Below, in pieces: positions 1-12,500 of a stretch of DNA of 64,000 nt. Location of the stretch: positions 1 to 64,000 of the forward strand of contig JASAND010028151.1 in the NCBI GenBank assembly GCA_030248195.1, given 5' to 3'. The DNA comes from Trissonchulus latispiculum. Lineage: Eukaryota > Nematoda > Enoplea > Enoplida > Ironidae. The position numbers and the translations under genes are program-made. The number at the start of each line of letters is the position of its first letter. Position 1 is the stretch's first letter. The notes under the pieces are model-generated. The model was not told the DNA's origin. It saw nothing but the letters and a program-made list of their open reading frames with translations, and made no database searches.

Positions 1-1509
1 GCCATCTTGCCAGCCCAGCAAAACAGGTACGTCGGACGGCAAAACGGATACCGGGAATGAGCTGGGCGCAACAGAAAACCCCCAATAGACAAGTTTTGAG
101 GCCAGGTAATGCTATGGACCTCCCGCGAGCGGTTTCGACTTGAACGAACGACCCTCTCTGATGGTGCAAAAGTGGAACCAGCCCAGCAAGATATGGGTCT
201 GACGACAAAACTGACTGAGTTCGTGTGCCAGAAAACCATTGTATATATGAAAGATTTGAGCTTTTAAAAGTTGAATAGATGTAGCGAGAAAAATTTTCGG
301 ATTTTTCATTTTTTTCGAATTTTTCATTTTTGACGGGACAATGTAGTCGCTAGGAAGTGATATAACGTAACCTTGACCGTTAGTTAGTTCAATATATATG
401 TAATTTCTGAATATATAACAGTAATTAAATCCAGCTCGTAACGTAATTTCTGTTTTTTTGGGACCTTTTTGGGGGCCACTTTTCGCTCTGAGCCGACTCG
501 GTGGCGCCACTGCGGCGCTGCGCGCAAAAAAGTTGCGATTCTTAAATTCTTTAGAGGGTACTAATAGACCCTATAGCCCTTTAGGTTGGCCCACCGCTGC
601 AGTTCACGTGAAAGCGGCGAAAAGTATGTACAATACAACCATCAAATACGAGAAACCGGAAAAACCCTCGCCGCCATAACCGATCCGGGCGCAACTTGTT
701 AACGGTAAGTGATACGGGGCTTAAACTTTGCAAACATACTAAACTCGATGTGCTCTACAATTTGCGCATGAAATCTGCGCAGGATTTTGCGCAGCTTCAG
801 CGCAGCTATTTTTACAGGGTCTCCAGATACTAAACAGACATATTATAGGAAACGCTGTCGCGACCCCTATGATACGTATATACGTACTTAACCAAAGTTG
901 ACCTCCCGAAATCGGAAAAATACTAAGGATTATTCGAAGTTTGCAAAACATATATATATACGTAATATATATATGAATGAAAAATGAAGAATAGTTTTGA
1001 CGACGCCAGAATAAAAATGACGAAGAAATGACGAAGCCAAAATGTGTAAGTATCACTCAATGACCGAATCGCCGCCCATATATACGTTCGTGATTTATGT
1101 TAAGCTTCGACGATATTTAAACAGTGTATATAATAAACTGGAAAAACTGCCAAAATTTCGGGAAAAAGCCACGAAAGCACTAATCGCCGTGGCTCAACGG
1201 GTGAAGCTATTGCAGTAATATTTGCAAGGAATAACGACCTTAATAGAAGCCTACACGCCGATTTTTAGCTTTCCGGCTCTCCTCTACAGTCAATGGCAGG
1301 GTCAACATTATTTGGAAAACATTGTTCCTGAAATGGCTGGATAATGGTATATAATGTTTCAAAAATTCATAACTTTAGTGTCAATATCTCTATCTCATAA
1401 TTTCATTGCAATCAAGAGAGAACATGTCTGGCTTTTTATTTCTTTCTATGTCTTGGAATCGAGATCTGTGACAGAAGCTAATGGTATATGACAGCTAGCT
1501 AATGGTATG
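1..1509. other. No gene; decayed repeats
   Basis: No coding exon recognised. Bases 735-785 recur in reverse complement at about 9826-9875 (CTCGATGTGCTCTACAATTT core). Bases 960-1060 recur inverted at about 4500-4600 (ATTTTGGCTTCRTCATT, GGCGTCGTCAAAACTATT), as if they were the ends of an older element interrupted by the insertions between them. The missing first RPS20 exon may lie here, in the next 5 kb or off the window. Confidence 0.5.
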
Positions 1510-2622
1510 TATAGCGCGGCGGGAAAAGAAAACCCATTCTGAAATGCGGGAACAGAAAACCCATCGGCAGTGTGAGACAGCCATATGACCTAGATCAGAT
1601 TTTGATAGCCTATCTTAAAGAGCGTCCAAAACTACCTAGGGGTGTGTGCAGTCTCCGGTGCTTCTCAGCAAATGTTGTAGGACTTTCAAAATTTTGAAAT
1701 TTTTGGTCCCAACATGGGGGTCAGACAGGATGAACTTTCGTGTGTCACCCTGAACTACTGGAATGACCTAGGGCAAAACGGATTATAGTTATACAGAGGA
1801 TATGTCTTAACTTCACGATGGCATATGCTGTTTGGTTCTGGTGCCTGTAGTGCGACCTGGGGGTTACCTTAATTCGGCGGGAAAAGAAAACCCACATGCG
1901 GGAAAAGAAAACCCAATTTTCAAAATGGAACATTTTTCAAACCATTAGCAACAAAGGTCATATGAACACTTGAATTTGTTTAATAGAGCCACCAGATTAA
2001 ATTGGTGGAGGCTTTACCTGGCATCATTCCGTTATGTGTAGCCCAGATGATCAAATTGTGGCATGGTGCCATTTCAAGCCAAATTTGCTATTTTGACCAA
2101 ATTTGCTTATTTTTTAAGTTAAAATGGTCTATTTTGGCTCAAAATACAATAAAAACTTGTTTTCTATACGACAGAATGTTCAAACTGCAGAAACTAAGCA
2201 AATCTAAAAATTTTCCAAAATTTGCCTATCTTTACGTGTTAAACATACAAAATTTTGAAATATTAATTTAGCTTACATTTTCGCACAAATTTTGATATTT
2301 TTCGATGCAGACGTACTAAAAACAACCCGCTGTTTCGAATGGTGCAGTCAAAATAGTTCTGGCACCCTTCTAGCAAAAAATTCAGAATGGGTTTTCTTTT
2401 CCCGCATATGGGTTTTCTTGTCCCGCATTGGGTTTTCTTTTCCCATCTGTTTCGTCGAGAATTTCTCACTAACGGTAAGTGATAGAGAGATGTTTTATGG
2501 CTCATTTTGAAGCTCTTCGCAAGGCCTCATGGTAGTTATCGTTAGATTTTCGATTTGTAGATTAATAAAAAAGGTACAGCGAAAATTCGAAAATTTGGGT
2601 TTTTATTTCCCGCCGCGCTATA
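1510..2622. mobile_element. TATA-TIR element 1, non-autonomous DNA transposon
   Basis: Inverted ends TATAGCGCGGCGGGAAA at 1510 and its complement ending at 2622. A TA or TATA duplication is likely. The motif GCGGGAAAAGAAAACCCA recurs inside each end (three times on the left, three complementary copies near 2390-2440), so the subterminal zone is repetitive. No transposase frame is visible. Internal sequence matches element 3 (5194-6318) in the opposite orientation, for example around 2303-2345 versus 5450-5510. Confidence 0.8.
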
Positions 2623-3894
2623 TAGTCAGGTTCCCAAAAAAAATCAGAGGCAAAGTTCCCAAAAAAAAATCAGAGCCAGATCTGCCAACTGCTTCGGCCG
2701 TTTCGAGCCAAACTTGGCACACAGTAAGTAGAAGACCTTAGCCAGATAATATATTAGTTTGGGTTATATAGCTCATCTCGCGTAGCCTAGGCGCCAGACC
2801 AAAGACTACCACCCCAAAATGACCTCTATGTAAGTTTTGACTTGATCTTGGAAAATCAGTCTCAAAACAGTAAGGGAAAACTTCTTAAGTCCCTAATTAT
2901 GGTTGGTAGGTAAGACACTAAAGTGCTCACGATACCACATATTCTAGCTCTGCTGGCTCTCATGCTTCGTCCTGGGCTACCTGATATTTTTTTGGGAACA
3001 AGTTCCCAAATAAAAAATCACTTTGAACTTCGCTGAAATGGGCAATTCTACTCTCTAAAATCACGCATATGGCCCTATTAGCGTTGTTTTAGAACGTTTA
3101 GCGCCATAAAATTATTCAAACTACTCATACTCCTACCTGAACTCGTTTTCGTAGGTCTAGGCGGGCTCAATACAAATCTTGCAAAAATTCGTCCTGTTAC
3201 GGCTCGGAACGGAGCATTATTGATAATTTTATGCTGAATTAACGCTAGTAACAGATTATTTAGTATAATTAAGCCAGAATATACAATAATATGCTAGGTT
3301 TAGAAAAGTTTTTACGATAGTCCTAGCATGGCAGACTGCTCAGAAGGTTTGTGTTAGTGATGTTCAGTGTTGTCACAACTATCCCGATAAATCTTTTGCA
3401 CGTTTTGTGTGCATAAAATATTAATTGAAAGCACGCTAAAAGTGCAGAAAACGTCATCGTAATTGTTCCCTTGGTGAAATATAAGTTGCCTCAACTCACA
3501 ACCCTTGACGCACCAAGTCAGGGCAGGCTTACGTTGTAAAAGCATGTCACTGTAGAATGGGTGGACTCTACAGTTCCAATTAGTATCTTATAATGTTAGC
3601 TAGTTACGGGCTATATATGGGCCATATAAGTTATGTGCTAGCCCTTCTCTGTTATTATAAATGGGGTGATTTTTTATTTGGGAACGACTGATTTTTTTGG
3701 GAATCGTTCCCAAAAAATCACGGAAATTTTTTAATTACTCTAGATAGCTATGAGCTACAGCAGGGATAGTAGGTGGGTAAATGTGTCAGGCCAAGCCCTA
3801 TTCATATATACCCTAGTTGGGCTAGCCCACCTAAGTTTGCGAGAGTACCGGGCAAAAAACTGTTTCGTGATTTTTTTTTGGGAACCTGACTATA
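2621..3894. mobile_element. TATA-TIR element 2 (GGTTCCCAAAAAAAATCA ends)
   Basis: Ends TATAGTCAGGTTCCCAAAA at 2621 and the complement ending near 3894. The internal motif GATTTTTTTGGGAAC and its complement recur near 2640-2670, 2980-3020 and 3670-3725. It abuts element 1 directly, sharing the TATA at 2619-2622. No coding potential. Confidence 0.8.
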
Positions 3895-5193
3895 TATGCT
3901 GGCTACAATGACAAAAAGGACTTGCTGAAAAGTGCGTTGTGTAAAAATACCCCAGATTATGGTTGCGTAAATATATAATACGTAATTACGTAAATCGTGT
4001 GATATTATCAATAGTCTAAGTAGCATGTTAAGTTACTCTGTGCAGGCTCCTGGGGGGGGGGGCGGCTCTGAGCAGTGTCTATTTTTACACTTACTCTAAT
4101 GTTATACGTTGGCATCGATTAAGTTGCGTACACAACATCGTTCCCAAGGCGTCAATATGAGCCCGAGAAAGGGAGCTGCTCATATTAAACTTTTAAATCT
4201 TGTCCTTTACATAAGTAAATGCTGGTTCATATTATACATTTTAAATCTTGTCTTTTCCCGAATTGAATGCTGTCCTTCTGGCTCATATTGTATTTTTCAT
4301 GCGACTGCAAGGAGCATTTTTCCTACTTGTTTTATATATACTGATTGACTATATATTAATTTTATTAACATCGTCGAAGCTGAACATAAATCAGACAAAA
4401 TATATAAAGCGGGGGTTTGGGGGCGGCAGCCCCCAAAATCTCAGAAATTTTTTGAAAAATCACTGTTAAAACATAATAGAAACTTTCCATTATTTTTTAA
4501 ATTTAAGTGTTACTTGCACATTTTGGCTTCATCATTCTTTCGTCATTTTTATTTTGGCGTCGTCAAAACTATTGTTCATTTTTGCAAACGACGCTATTTT
4601 TGACCAAAAAACATAGATTCAGTTTAACTGTGAAATTATTTAAGAAAGAAAGTTTTTACGTATTTGCCAGTAAATTTTCTTGCTAAAAGTAAAAGTAAAA
4701 CTCAACTTGCATTCGAATAAATCATTCATCCAGGTTAGAATTTAATAGAATTAAATTTAATTAGAATTTTAATGCTATGATAAAGCTTAAAGCAAAATTT
4801 TCATTGACATTTTTCATTTTTTTTTGCTTTAAAACTTCAGGGTTTGCTTCTAGAAACAAACACATATTCAAAGTGGCTTGAAAAGTATATATATAGAGTT
4901 TTCAAAGTTCATTTTTCTGGGAAAGATTGGTATCATTCGAAAGCTCTAGATCTTTGGATTGGAAAGTACAAATTTTAACAATACAAATACAAATCTCAGT
5001 TCCACACCGTAAATTAGTTATTAATTTGATTTAAACTTTTTAATTAATTAAATTAAAAATTAAAGTAATTAAAAGCTGCATTTGCCGTTTTAAACTCTTA
5101 CTAGCTCTCAGAGCTCCCCTTGATAAACAAAACCGAAAATATAAAAATAGCAATCTTGTCGATTGGTTTTTTTGAGGGGCCGCGGAATTCATG
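3895..5193. other. No gene; AT-rich, repeat remnants
   Basis: Holds a G run at 4050-4060, a hairpin of the dispersed GGGGGC..GCCCCC type at 4411-4435, and the inverted partner (4500-4600) of 960-1060. The rest is AT-rich DNA (TTAAATT-rich near 4730-4780 and 5020-5080) with no supported feature. Confidence 0.5.
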
Positions 5194-6318
5194 TATAGTC
5201 AAGCGGGGAAAAACCCACTTTTTTTTCTTGGACCAGAACTTTCGACTGGTTTGGGTTAGCACGACTTTGATACTATATTTAATTAGGGTTTGCCCTAAGC
5301 TTTCGAATGAGGTATAGTTTGTCTCTCTAGACCCTGCCGTTATGGAGAAATTAAAGTTTTCCGTGTCGGGAAAAAACCCAATGCGGGAAAAAACCCATCG
5401 GCGGGGAAAAAACCCACCCGGATTTTTTGCTGGAAGCGTGCCAGAACAATTTTGACGGTGCCATTCGAAAGAGCGGGTTGTTTTTAGTAGGTCTACATCG
5501 AAAAATACCAACATCTTTGAAAAATTTCAGAAAAAATTGAATTTTGAAAATTTTGTATGTTTAACACGTAAACATAGGCAAATTTTGGAAATTTTTTAAA
5601 AGTGTTTATTTTTGGCAGTTTAAGCATCCTATCGTGTAGAAAACGTGTTTTTCCTGTATTTAGAGCCAAACTAGACCCATTTTAAGGCAAAAATAAGCAT
5701 TTTTGGCCAAAATTGAAATTTTGGCTTGAAATGGCACAGTGTCCGATTTAGACCCCCTGGACCACACATAACAGAACGAACCCGGGTAAAACCTATACCA
5801 ACTTAATCTATAGGCTCTATTAAACAAATGTATGTATTAGTTTGACCTTTCCTGCTAACGGTTAGAAAAGTCGTTAGCTAATGCTAATCGTTACAAAATT
5901 TTCAATTTTGAAAAATGTGCTTTTTTCCCGCCAATGGGTTTTTTCCCGCCAACTCTAGGTCACCCCCATGTCGCACCGGAGGGGATAGAGCAGTGTGGCA
6001 TATATCACCATGAAGCCCAACAGATGCCCTACACATACATACTATCCGCTTTGGTCTAGGTCTTGCCAGTAGTTCAGGGTGGCCAGCCAAAGTTTGCCAA
6101 ATTTCGGCACTTGGACGGACCAAAATTTTCGAAAATTTCAAAGTCCCAAAAAATTTGCAGGGAAGCAGTGGGAACAACAATAATGCAGCCTCTAGGGTTA
6201 TTTTTGACGCTCTTCAAGATAGGCTATTAAAATCCTATATAGCTCATACCGGTAAGCCCACACTGGAGGTGGGTTTTTTCCCGCATATTAAAATGGGTTT
6301 TTTCCCCGCTTGACTATA
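5194..6318. mobile_element. TATA-TIR element 3, reverse-oriented relative of element 1
   Basis: Ends TATAGTCAAGCGGGGAAAAA at 5194 and the complement ending at 6318. GCGGGAAAAAACCCA repeats lie near 5370-5420 and complementary TGGGTTTTTTCCCGC near 5925-5955 and 6270-6305. It shares interior blocks with element 1 in inverted orientation. It ends 88 bases before the first visible RPS20 exon. Confidence 0.8.
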
Positions 6319-6406
6319 TATAACACTTCTAACGGAAGGCGTACCCTTCTGAAATGACTGTCCATCTTTGTAATACAATTGCATTTTTGTTTCTTTGATC
6401 ATTTAG

Positions 6407-6512
6407 GCTTACAAAGGAGATATGAAAGGCGGTCCTGTCGGCGGGGAAGACATTCAGGTTCATCGTATTCGTATTACTCTAACCTCTCGTGATGTGCGAA
6501 GCCTTGAAAAAG
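6407..6512 (+). CDS. RPS20: RPS20 coding exon (N-terminal part)
   Basis: The acceptor is ATTTAG before GCTTACAAA and the donor is AAAAAG/GTTTGA. It encodes AYKGDMKGG... then the conserved [20 protein letters not shown], ending one base into the next codon. The region before IQVHR is Gly-rich, as is normal for the variable S20 N-terminus. Confidence 0.93.
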
Positions 6513-6526
6513 GTTTGAGTCATTAA

Positions 6527-6563
<37 letters not shown>

Positions 6564-9500
6564 GTATAGCCGACTCAATTAATATACGTATAACATATAT
6601 AGTAACAAGAAAATAGAAATACTTGCGGGCTGTCGAACGGATCCGTAAGGGATATTGTGCATTTATCATAGAATGATGAATAAAGGCATATATACCTGCA
6701 GTCACTAAGACGAAGCCTCTGTCACGGCGATGTCGTTGAAGGTGGGGTTGAACCTCTGTTGGTACGACATCGTCGGAGAGAGCTACTTCCCCCCCCCCCC
6801 CCAAACGTTAGTCTACTATCAAAGTAAAAAGTTTAGGGTGGGCAACAATATATCTCACCTACACTGTTTTTGGCAGGACGCCAAAGTGCAAATTTTGTGG
6901 GCAAATTGGATTTTTCAAAAAGGTTTTTTCAGCTCTGGTGGATTAGCGGTTTGACCAATTTTGAAACTTTCAACCATAAATGTTATCTGTTACTAGTGCT
7001 AAATGTTAAAAGTATTCCGGCTTTCGAGCGTTGCTTCCTTCTTCAGCTATAACAGCTCAAAGTTTGAAATTTGGCAAAAAGTTGCAATGTGACCGTGCGC
7101 CGTTTTCGATCTAATAAAATTGACAGCCCCTAGCCTACCCCAGCTTTTTACCAAATATTAGGCTCTAATAGGGGCAAACTGTCTGTGAGTTTCAAGGGTT
7201 TTGGTTTTCTGGTTAGTGTGCTAGCAAACTTTTGTTAAGAAAAAACCGTTATTTTTAGGCCTGAAAAGCGCAGTAAAAATGGGGTCAAAAAATTTTGTCT
7301 CCGATTTTGACGAAAAGGTGCTTATGGGGGTTATTTGACCTGCTGAATCCGAATATTAAATCCGCTTCCTTCGTTCAGTATGCGCTTACAAACTGTCGCA
7401 GAATGGGGGAACTGTGCGAATGGGGGAACGCCACATCGTGGGCACCGGCGATGTGGTACCTGTACACCCTTTTGGGTCAGGCGTGGACAATAGCACCCTG
7501 CTTTGCTCAGGTTGGGTTTCAGTGCTTGCCTATGTGGCAGACGCTGCCAACGGCACTTCCTGCCGACAGCGGAGAAGAGGGGAGGTTGAGGCTGGGGTTG
7601 CTGAGCTGTCTGGCGGACGACTCTTAAGGCTAGCCTGGCTTCCCTCCTTGACGCCCTGCTGTTACCGGGAGGTGGGAGGAGCCGGGACGTGGCTGCTGCT
7701 GCGGCTGTCTCTGTCGTTTGTGGTGCGTGGGGCCCGGCTACTGGTTGTGGGTAGCTGGGTGGCGGAGACTGGACTGTCTGGCGGACCGTCCTCACGTCGA
7801 CGCTATCTCGGTGGCCTGCGGCTTGTGGTCGGGTTACATGTGCTGCGCACGGTGGGGACAGGGGGGCAGGTTCATGAAGCCTGGCCTCAGATATGGCGGG
7901 CCCCCCGCTGTCGCCTCCTATGTCTTTTCCCCCATTCTTAAGTTGACAGCGGATTTTAAATATATTTTATATACCCATCAAAAACAAAAACTTTTGTACG
8001 GTCCCGGTTAAATTTGCCGGCTTTATTATTGTATCCCTGAGAATCCAGGGTAGACTAGAGGTTAATTCCCTGGCCTGGCTCTAAACATGCTTAGAGTCTG
8101 AGAGAACACCCCGCTCCTTTTCGGAGGCTCCCTTTCTCAGCGGGGAGTTCATTTTAGCTGGGAACTCTCTTTCCCCGGTGGAGAGTGTACTAAACACCGG
8201 GGAACTGCGTAGCACTTTGCGACAATTCTGCGCTGATCCCAACTCCTGAAGGAGCTCGAAAGTGCTACCTTATCGGATAAGGGTGATGCAACTATGGTGG
8301 AGAGCGGAACTTAGGTGTGATATTCATACCTATTCTCCTGCCTTTCAAAGGTATTACCATCCTTTGGTGGTGGGCTTAGTTCATGAAAAATGTGACTTCT
8401 GTCTGTGGCTGTATTAGAGCTGATCCGTGTTTTTTTGTTAGGATCCGTAGACTTCGTTTGTGAGTTGCTAAAGCCTTCGTTTTATGATAGGCAGCAAATG
8501 GTCTGTTTCGGTATAAGTAGGTATATACCCGAGCAGTTTTTGTAGAGCTTGGTAGGGCTCTTTTAGTTATTCCGGTATATATTTAAACTTGTTCAGTAAA
8601 TTGTTGTGTACTGTTTTGCTGTATGTAACTGTACGGTAATCTGTTGCATTGTGCAGTGTAATGTACTGTAATGTATGAATTGCATTGTGTAATAATGTGC
8701 CATATGTGCGACCCCGGCTTCGACGAACTGGTCCCTGATGCAGCCTTCCATGAACCGCGACTCAGTCACTACGGACTTTATTACTTACCCGGGACGCAAA
8801 GCCTCAAAGTAAGGCATCACAGAGGGAAGCCTATCCTGCTGGAGTTGACCTATGGTTCCCATGGGTCGACTGTCCCGACCCCAAAGTAACCCAAAGTAAC
8901 TGTCGTAGAGCTTTTTGGAGCGATCGCCGGCCATCCATACTTCGAGAAATCAATCTAGCATTGAAAGCGAGATTTAGTGACCCAGCTTTCTGCACATCTT
9001 GGTACACTCACGGCCTGTAATGCGCAAAGTTTCAGCCGATTCTGAAACAGTACTTTGGAGTAATTGACTCACATCTTCGAAATGGCACCAAATAACAGCG
9101 ACAATATCGATAATGTAATCTAGCACTGCGAACGCAGGGATAAACGAAATTACGTTATTTTTACATAAGTTAAGACAGATACTTGGACTTGGAGTATTAG
9201 TTGGAGCAAAGTTGGGTTCATTTGGTAAACAACACCTCCTTAGACGTTAGTTAACATCCACCCATATAGACCTACAACATCTAATTTTTCGCACTTTGAT
9301 TGTATCGCACAGAAAAGTATACACTGATCTAAGGATTATTTTACACGATATCAATACATATGTCAGTACTATTTCTGGAAAATTTGGGTACCGCACCTTG
9401 TGCATAGCGATCAGGGCGAGACAAAGTTTGTGTACGTGTCGTGTCGAGCTTTGGACCGACAAACCAATTTCTGATGGCTCCACAGGACGCTAGGCTGCAT

Positions 9501-12500
9501 GGAATTCTTTCAAACTTTAAACTGTTTTATACTAAACCTAATTTTTATATGGCAAAAGACTAGCTGATTTTCTAACATAGAACTTTTAGTGAAATTCGTA
9601 GCCCCACCCCCTTAAAATCAGCAAACTTACGTACGGATGTCGCGGATGACCAAGCGATATGACAAATAACTGGTTGTCCAGACAATCAATGTGTTGTTTG
9701 ACCGGACAAACAGGCGATCTTCAATTATTAACAGGACTTTTACGTTAGAGGTTGCGGCAGCTAAGGCATGCTTTAATGCTGTCTCAAAAGTCCCTGGAGA
9801 CTGAGCGTAGAATGAGCAAATCCTGTGCAGATTTCATGCGCAAATTGTAGAGCACATCGAGTTTGGTATGCATGCTATCAGTAGCGTAGGTACAAAAAAT
9901 TTTCTGGGGTTGGGTTTTGACCGAGGACCAGATTTTCAGGGGCTGGCATTTTTTTAATGGGGGTGAAGGGCCTCCCCACTTTTCGGTTCCCCCTGCACTT
10001 ACTTTTCGGAGCCCCCCCACTTTTCGGCAAGCCCCCACCCACTTTTTTGAGGGTCGGCCAAAAGTGTCAAAAAATTAGATTTTTGATGTCAATTTTTCAA
10101 AAATTTCCGCAATTTTTAGCTAATTTATGAACTTAAAAGCTCATTTTAAGCTTAAAAACAGCGAGTTTTTGCGTTTTTACCTTAAAACTGCTAATTTTTC
10201 GCTAAAAATTTCGGTATATTTTTACCTCTGGCTCGCCCCCCCTCTTTTCGGAAGCCCCCCACTTTCAAAATCCTAAAAAAATGTCGGAGGGGGGTTAAAT
10301 TTTCTGTTTTGCATAACAATTACATCACACTACGTTGCAAGTTGTCCTATATAATTTAAACTCTCGCATGGTTCGTGTTTTCGACTTGTTAGAACCGAAA
10401 GCGATATACCCTAGTCCCTAGATCCCAAATGGGAGGTCTGGGGGCTGAGAAAATTTTTAAAGTTCGCATTAAACGCTATTAAAACATTTAATTCTTTACA
10501 ATAGATATACGTATATATTTATCAATTGTCTAACAACATTTTGTACCTTTATTTTGCTATTTTCTACTTTTTCTGTCTTGCCCGAAAACTCAAACTATTA
10601 AGATGCTCCCATTAAGAACTAATTTACGTACGTATTCTGATCATATTAACCAATTATGCCAAGGCTGATGATGTTGGGAATAACGCAGATAACAGCAAAA
10701 CAACTACATACGTATACAAACATTTTTAGCATGCTTAATGAAAAATAAAAATTTTGATAATCCACATAGCCAAAAATTCGCGCCACCGGCGCGATGACTT
10801 TAGTGATGTAGAAAATGTATCAATGTTGAGTTAATTTGAAGCATTACTATACAATTTGTGTGTGTTTCTAATAAATTCGCGTGGGCTTAAAATTTTTTGC
10901 CCAATTTTTCAGTGGGGCAAATCCATTATTTCGTGGAGGGCGGCCGCCCCCCCTCACCCCCCGTATGTATGCTAGTGCATGTTATGTTTGAACGTCACAT
11001 CAGTTATCGTTAAAACGTTCCGCCCCGGACCTGTTACATTTGGCGGCGATTGTTTTCTCCGGTTTCTCCTGGGTCGCATTGGCGTACCTAAGTACATATA
11101 TGCGTAAATCAGGGTTCATGCGACCGGGAAAAACCGGGAAAAACCGGGAATATCAGGGAAAATCGTGAAACACCGGGAAAAACCGGGAAAATGAGAAAGT
11201 CAGAGAAATTTTTTGTATTTTTGGTGCAGATTAATGAATTTCAGTTTAAATTTTAAAAACTAATTTCAAGTTTTCCCCATAAAACTGGCATTTCTTTTAA
11301 TTCCAACTACTTTCTTCACGATAAGGCCGCTTTCCAAATTCTGTGACCACTTCTCAAGTTCCTTCTTAATTTTTGTTACTTTTGGTTTTCAGGTTTCTAA
11401 TTGGATCATTGGTACAGAATTTTCTCAGAAATTGAAACATATCATCTCATACTTTGAGGCAACCTGCCTGCTTCTGCCAAAATAATTTTTACTAATTTTA
11501 AAAATTTGAAACTGAATGTAAGCGAACTAAGTTTTGAAGCCTAGCTTGTCCTTAGGCAAAATTCCTAAATTTGACGGTCAAATAAATGAATACAACGTAT
11601 GATTATTTAACATAATGTTGTTTTGACGACATTGAAGAAAGATCAGAGACAAATACGCTAAAGAAAGAACGCTAACGTTAAAGCTGGGAACGAAATAAGA
11701 ATAATTACGTAGATGCTCCGAAGGCGCAAAGATTTTTCAAGAATGCCTTTTGTAGTTCAAAACTTTTCAACAAATTAATAAATAGTTGATTCAGAAACCG
11801 TCCATTTTCGTGTGTTCCAAGAAAATTGTGCGGCCACGTGCGAGGGGTAAGTTTCGTAGAGCTGAACAGATTATATACATCTACAATTTTCATTTTTTAA
11901 TCAACGTACGGTTCCTGCACTTCATGTGTTGTATAAAATGCTTTGATGCCCCAAACAATTTTGCAAAGGCACTGGAAAACAAAACATAGCTGATACAATA
12001 CAACGCTTTAGCATCAACATCAATTAACAACAAACAACCATAAAGTTTTGGAGTAAATTCAAATAAGCAAATGTACACACAATGCGGGGGTCTGGGGGCG
12101 GTAGCCCCCAGCAAAAATTAGGAGAATTTTAAAATTTTTGATTCCAGATTGCATTTTTAAGCATATTTTGGCTCAAAAATTTTTGCGTACTGTGGCGCAA
12201 CAGCCCAAATTTTTTTGCGTATTTCAGTAAAAATTGCTTAATTTCGCAGTTTGTGGCGCAAAAAACCCAGAATTTGACCCACGATTATTTTTTTGAAAAA
12301 ACGAATATATAACGTTGCATAATGTTTTTGTATATATATAGTTATTGCGTGCGTTTGCATATTCATGTTTATTGAAATTGTGAAGGTTGGATTATAGCAA
12401 GCTGGTGGGGACAGCACGGATGGTTTTTTCGGTAAAAAGTTATTGCGGAAATAGATTTTCCGTTTCCGTTTTTGCTCCAGTTTTTTGCAGTAAAATTTTG

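Noticed and set aside
7414..7941. 175-codon frame in the GC-rich block
   Set aside because: Compositional: the opposite strand is open too, with no family resemblance and no splice or start context.
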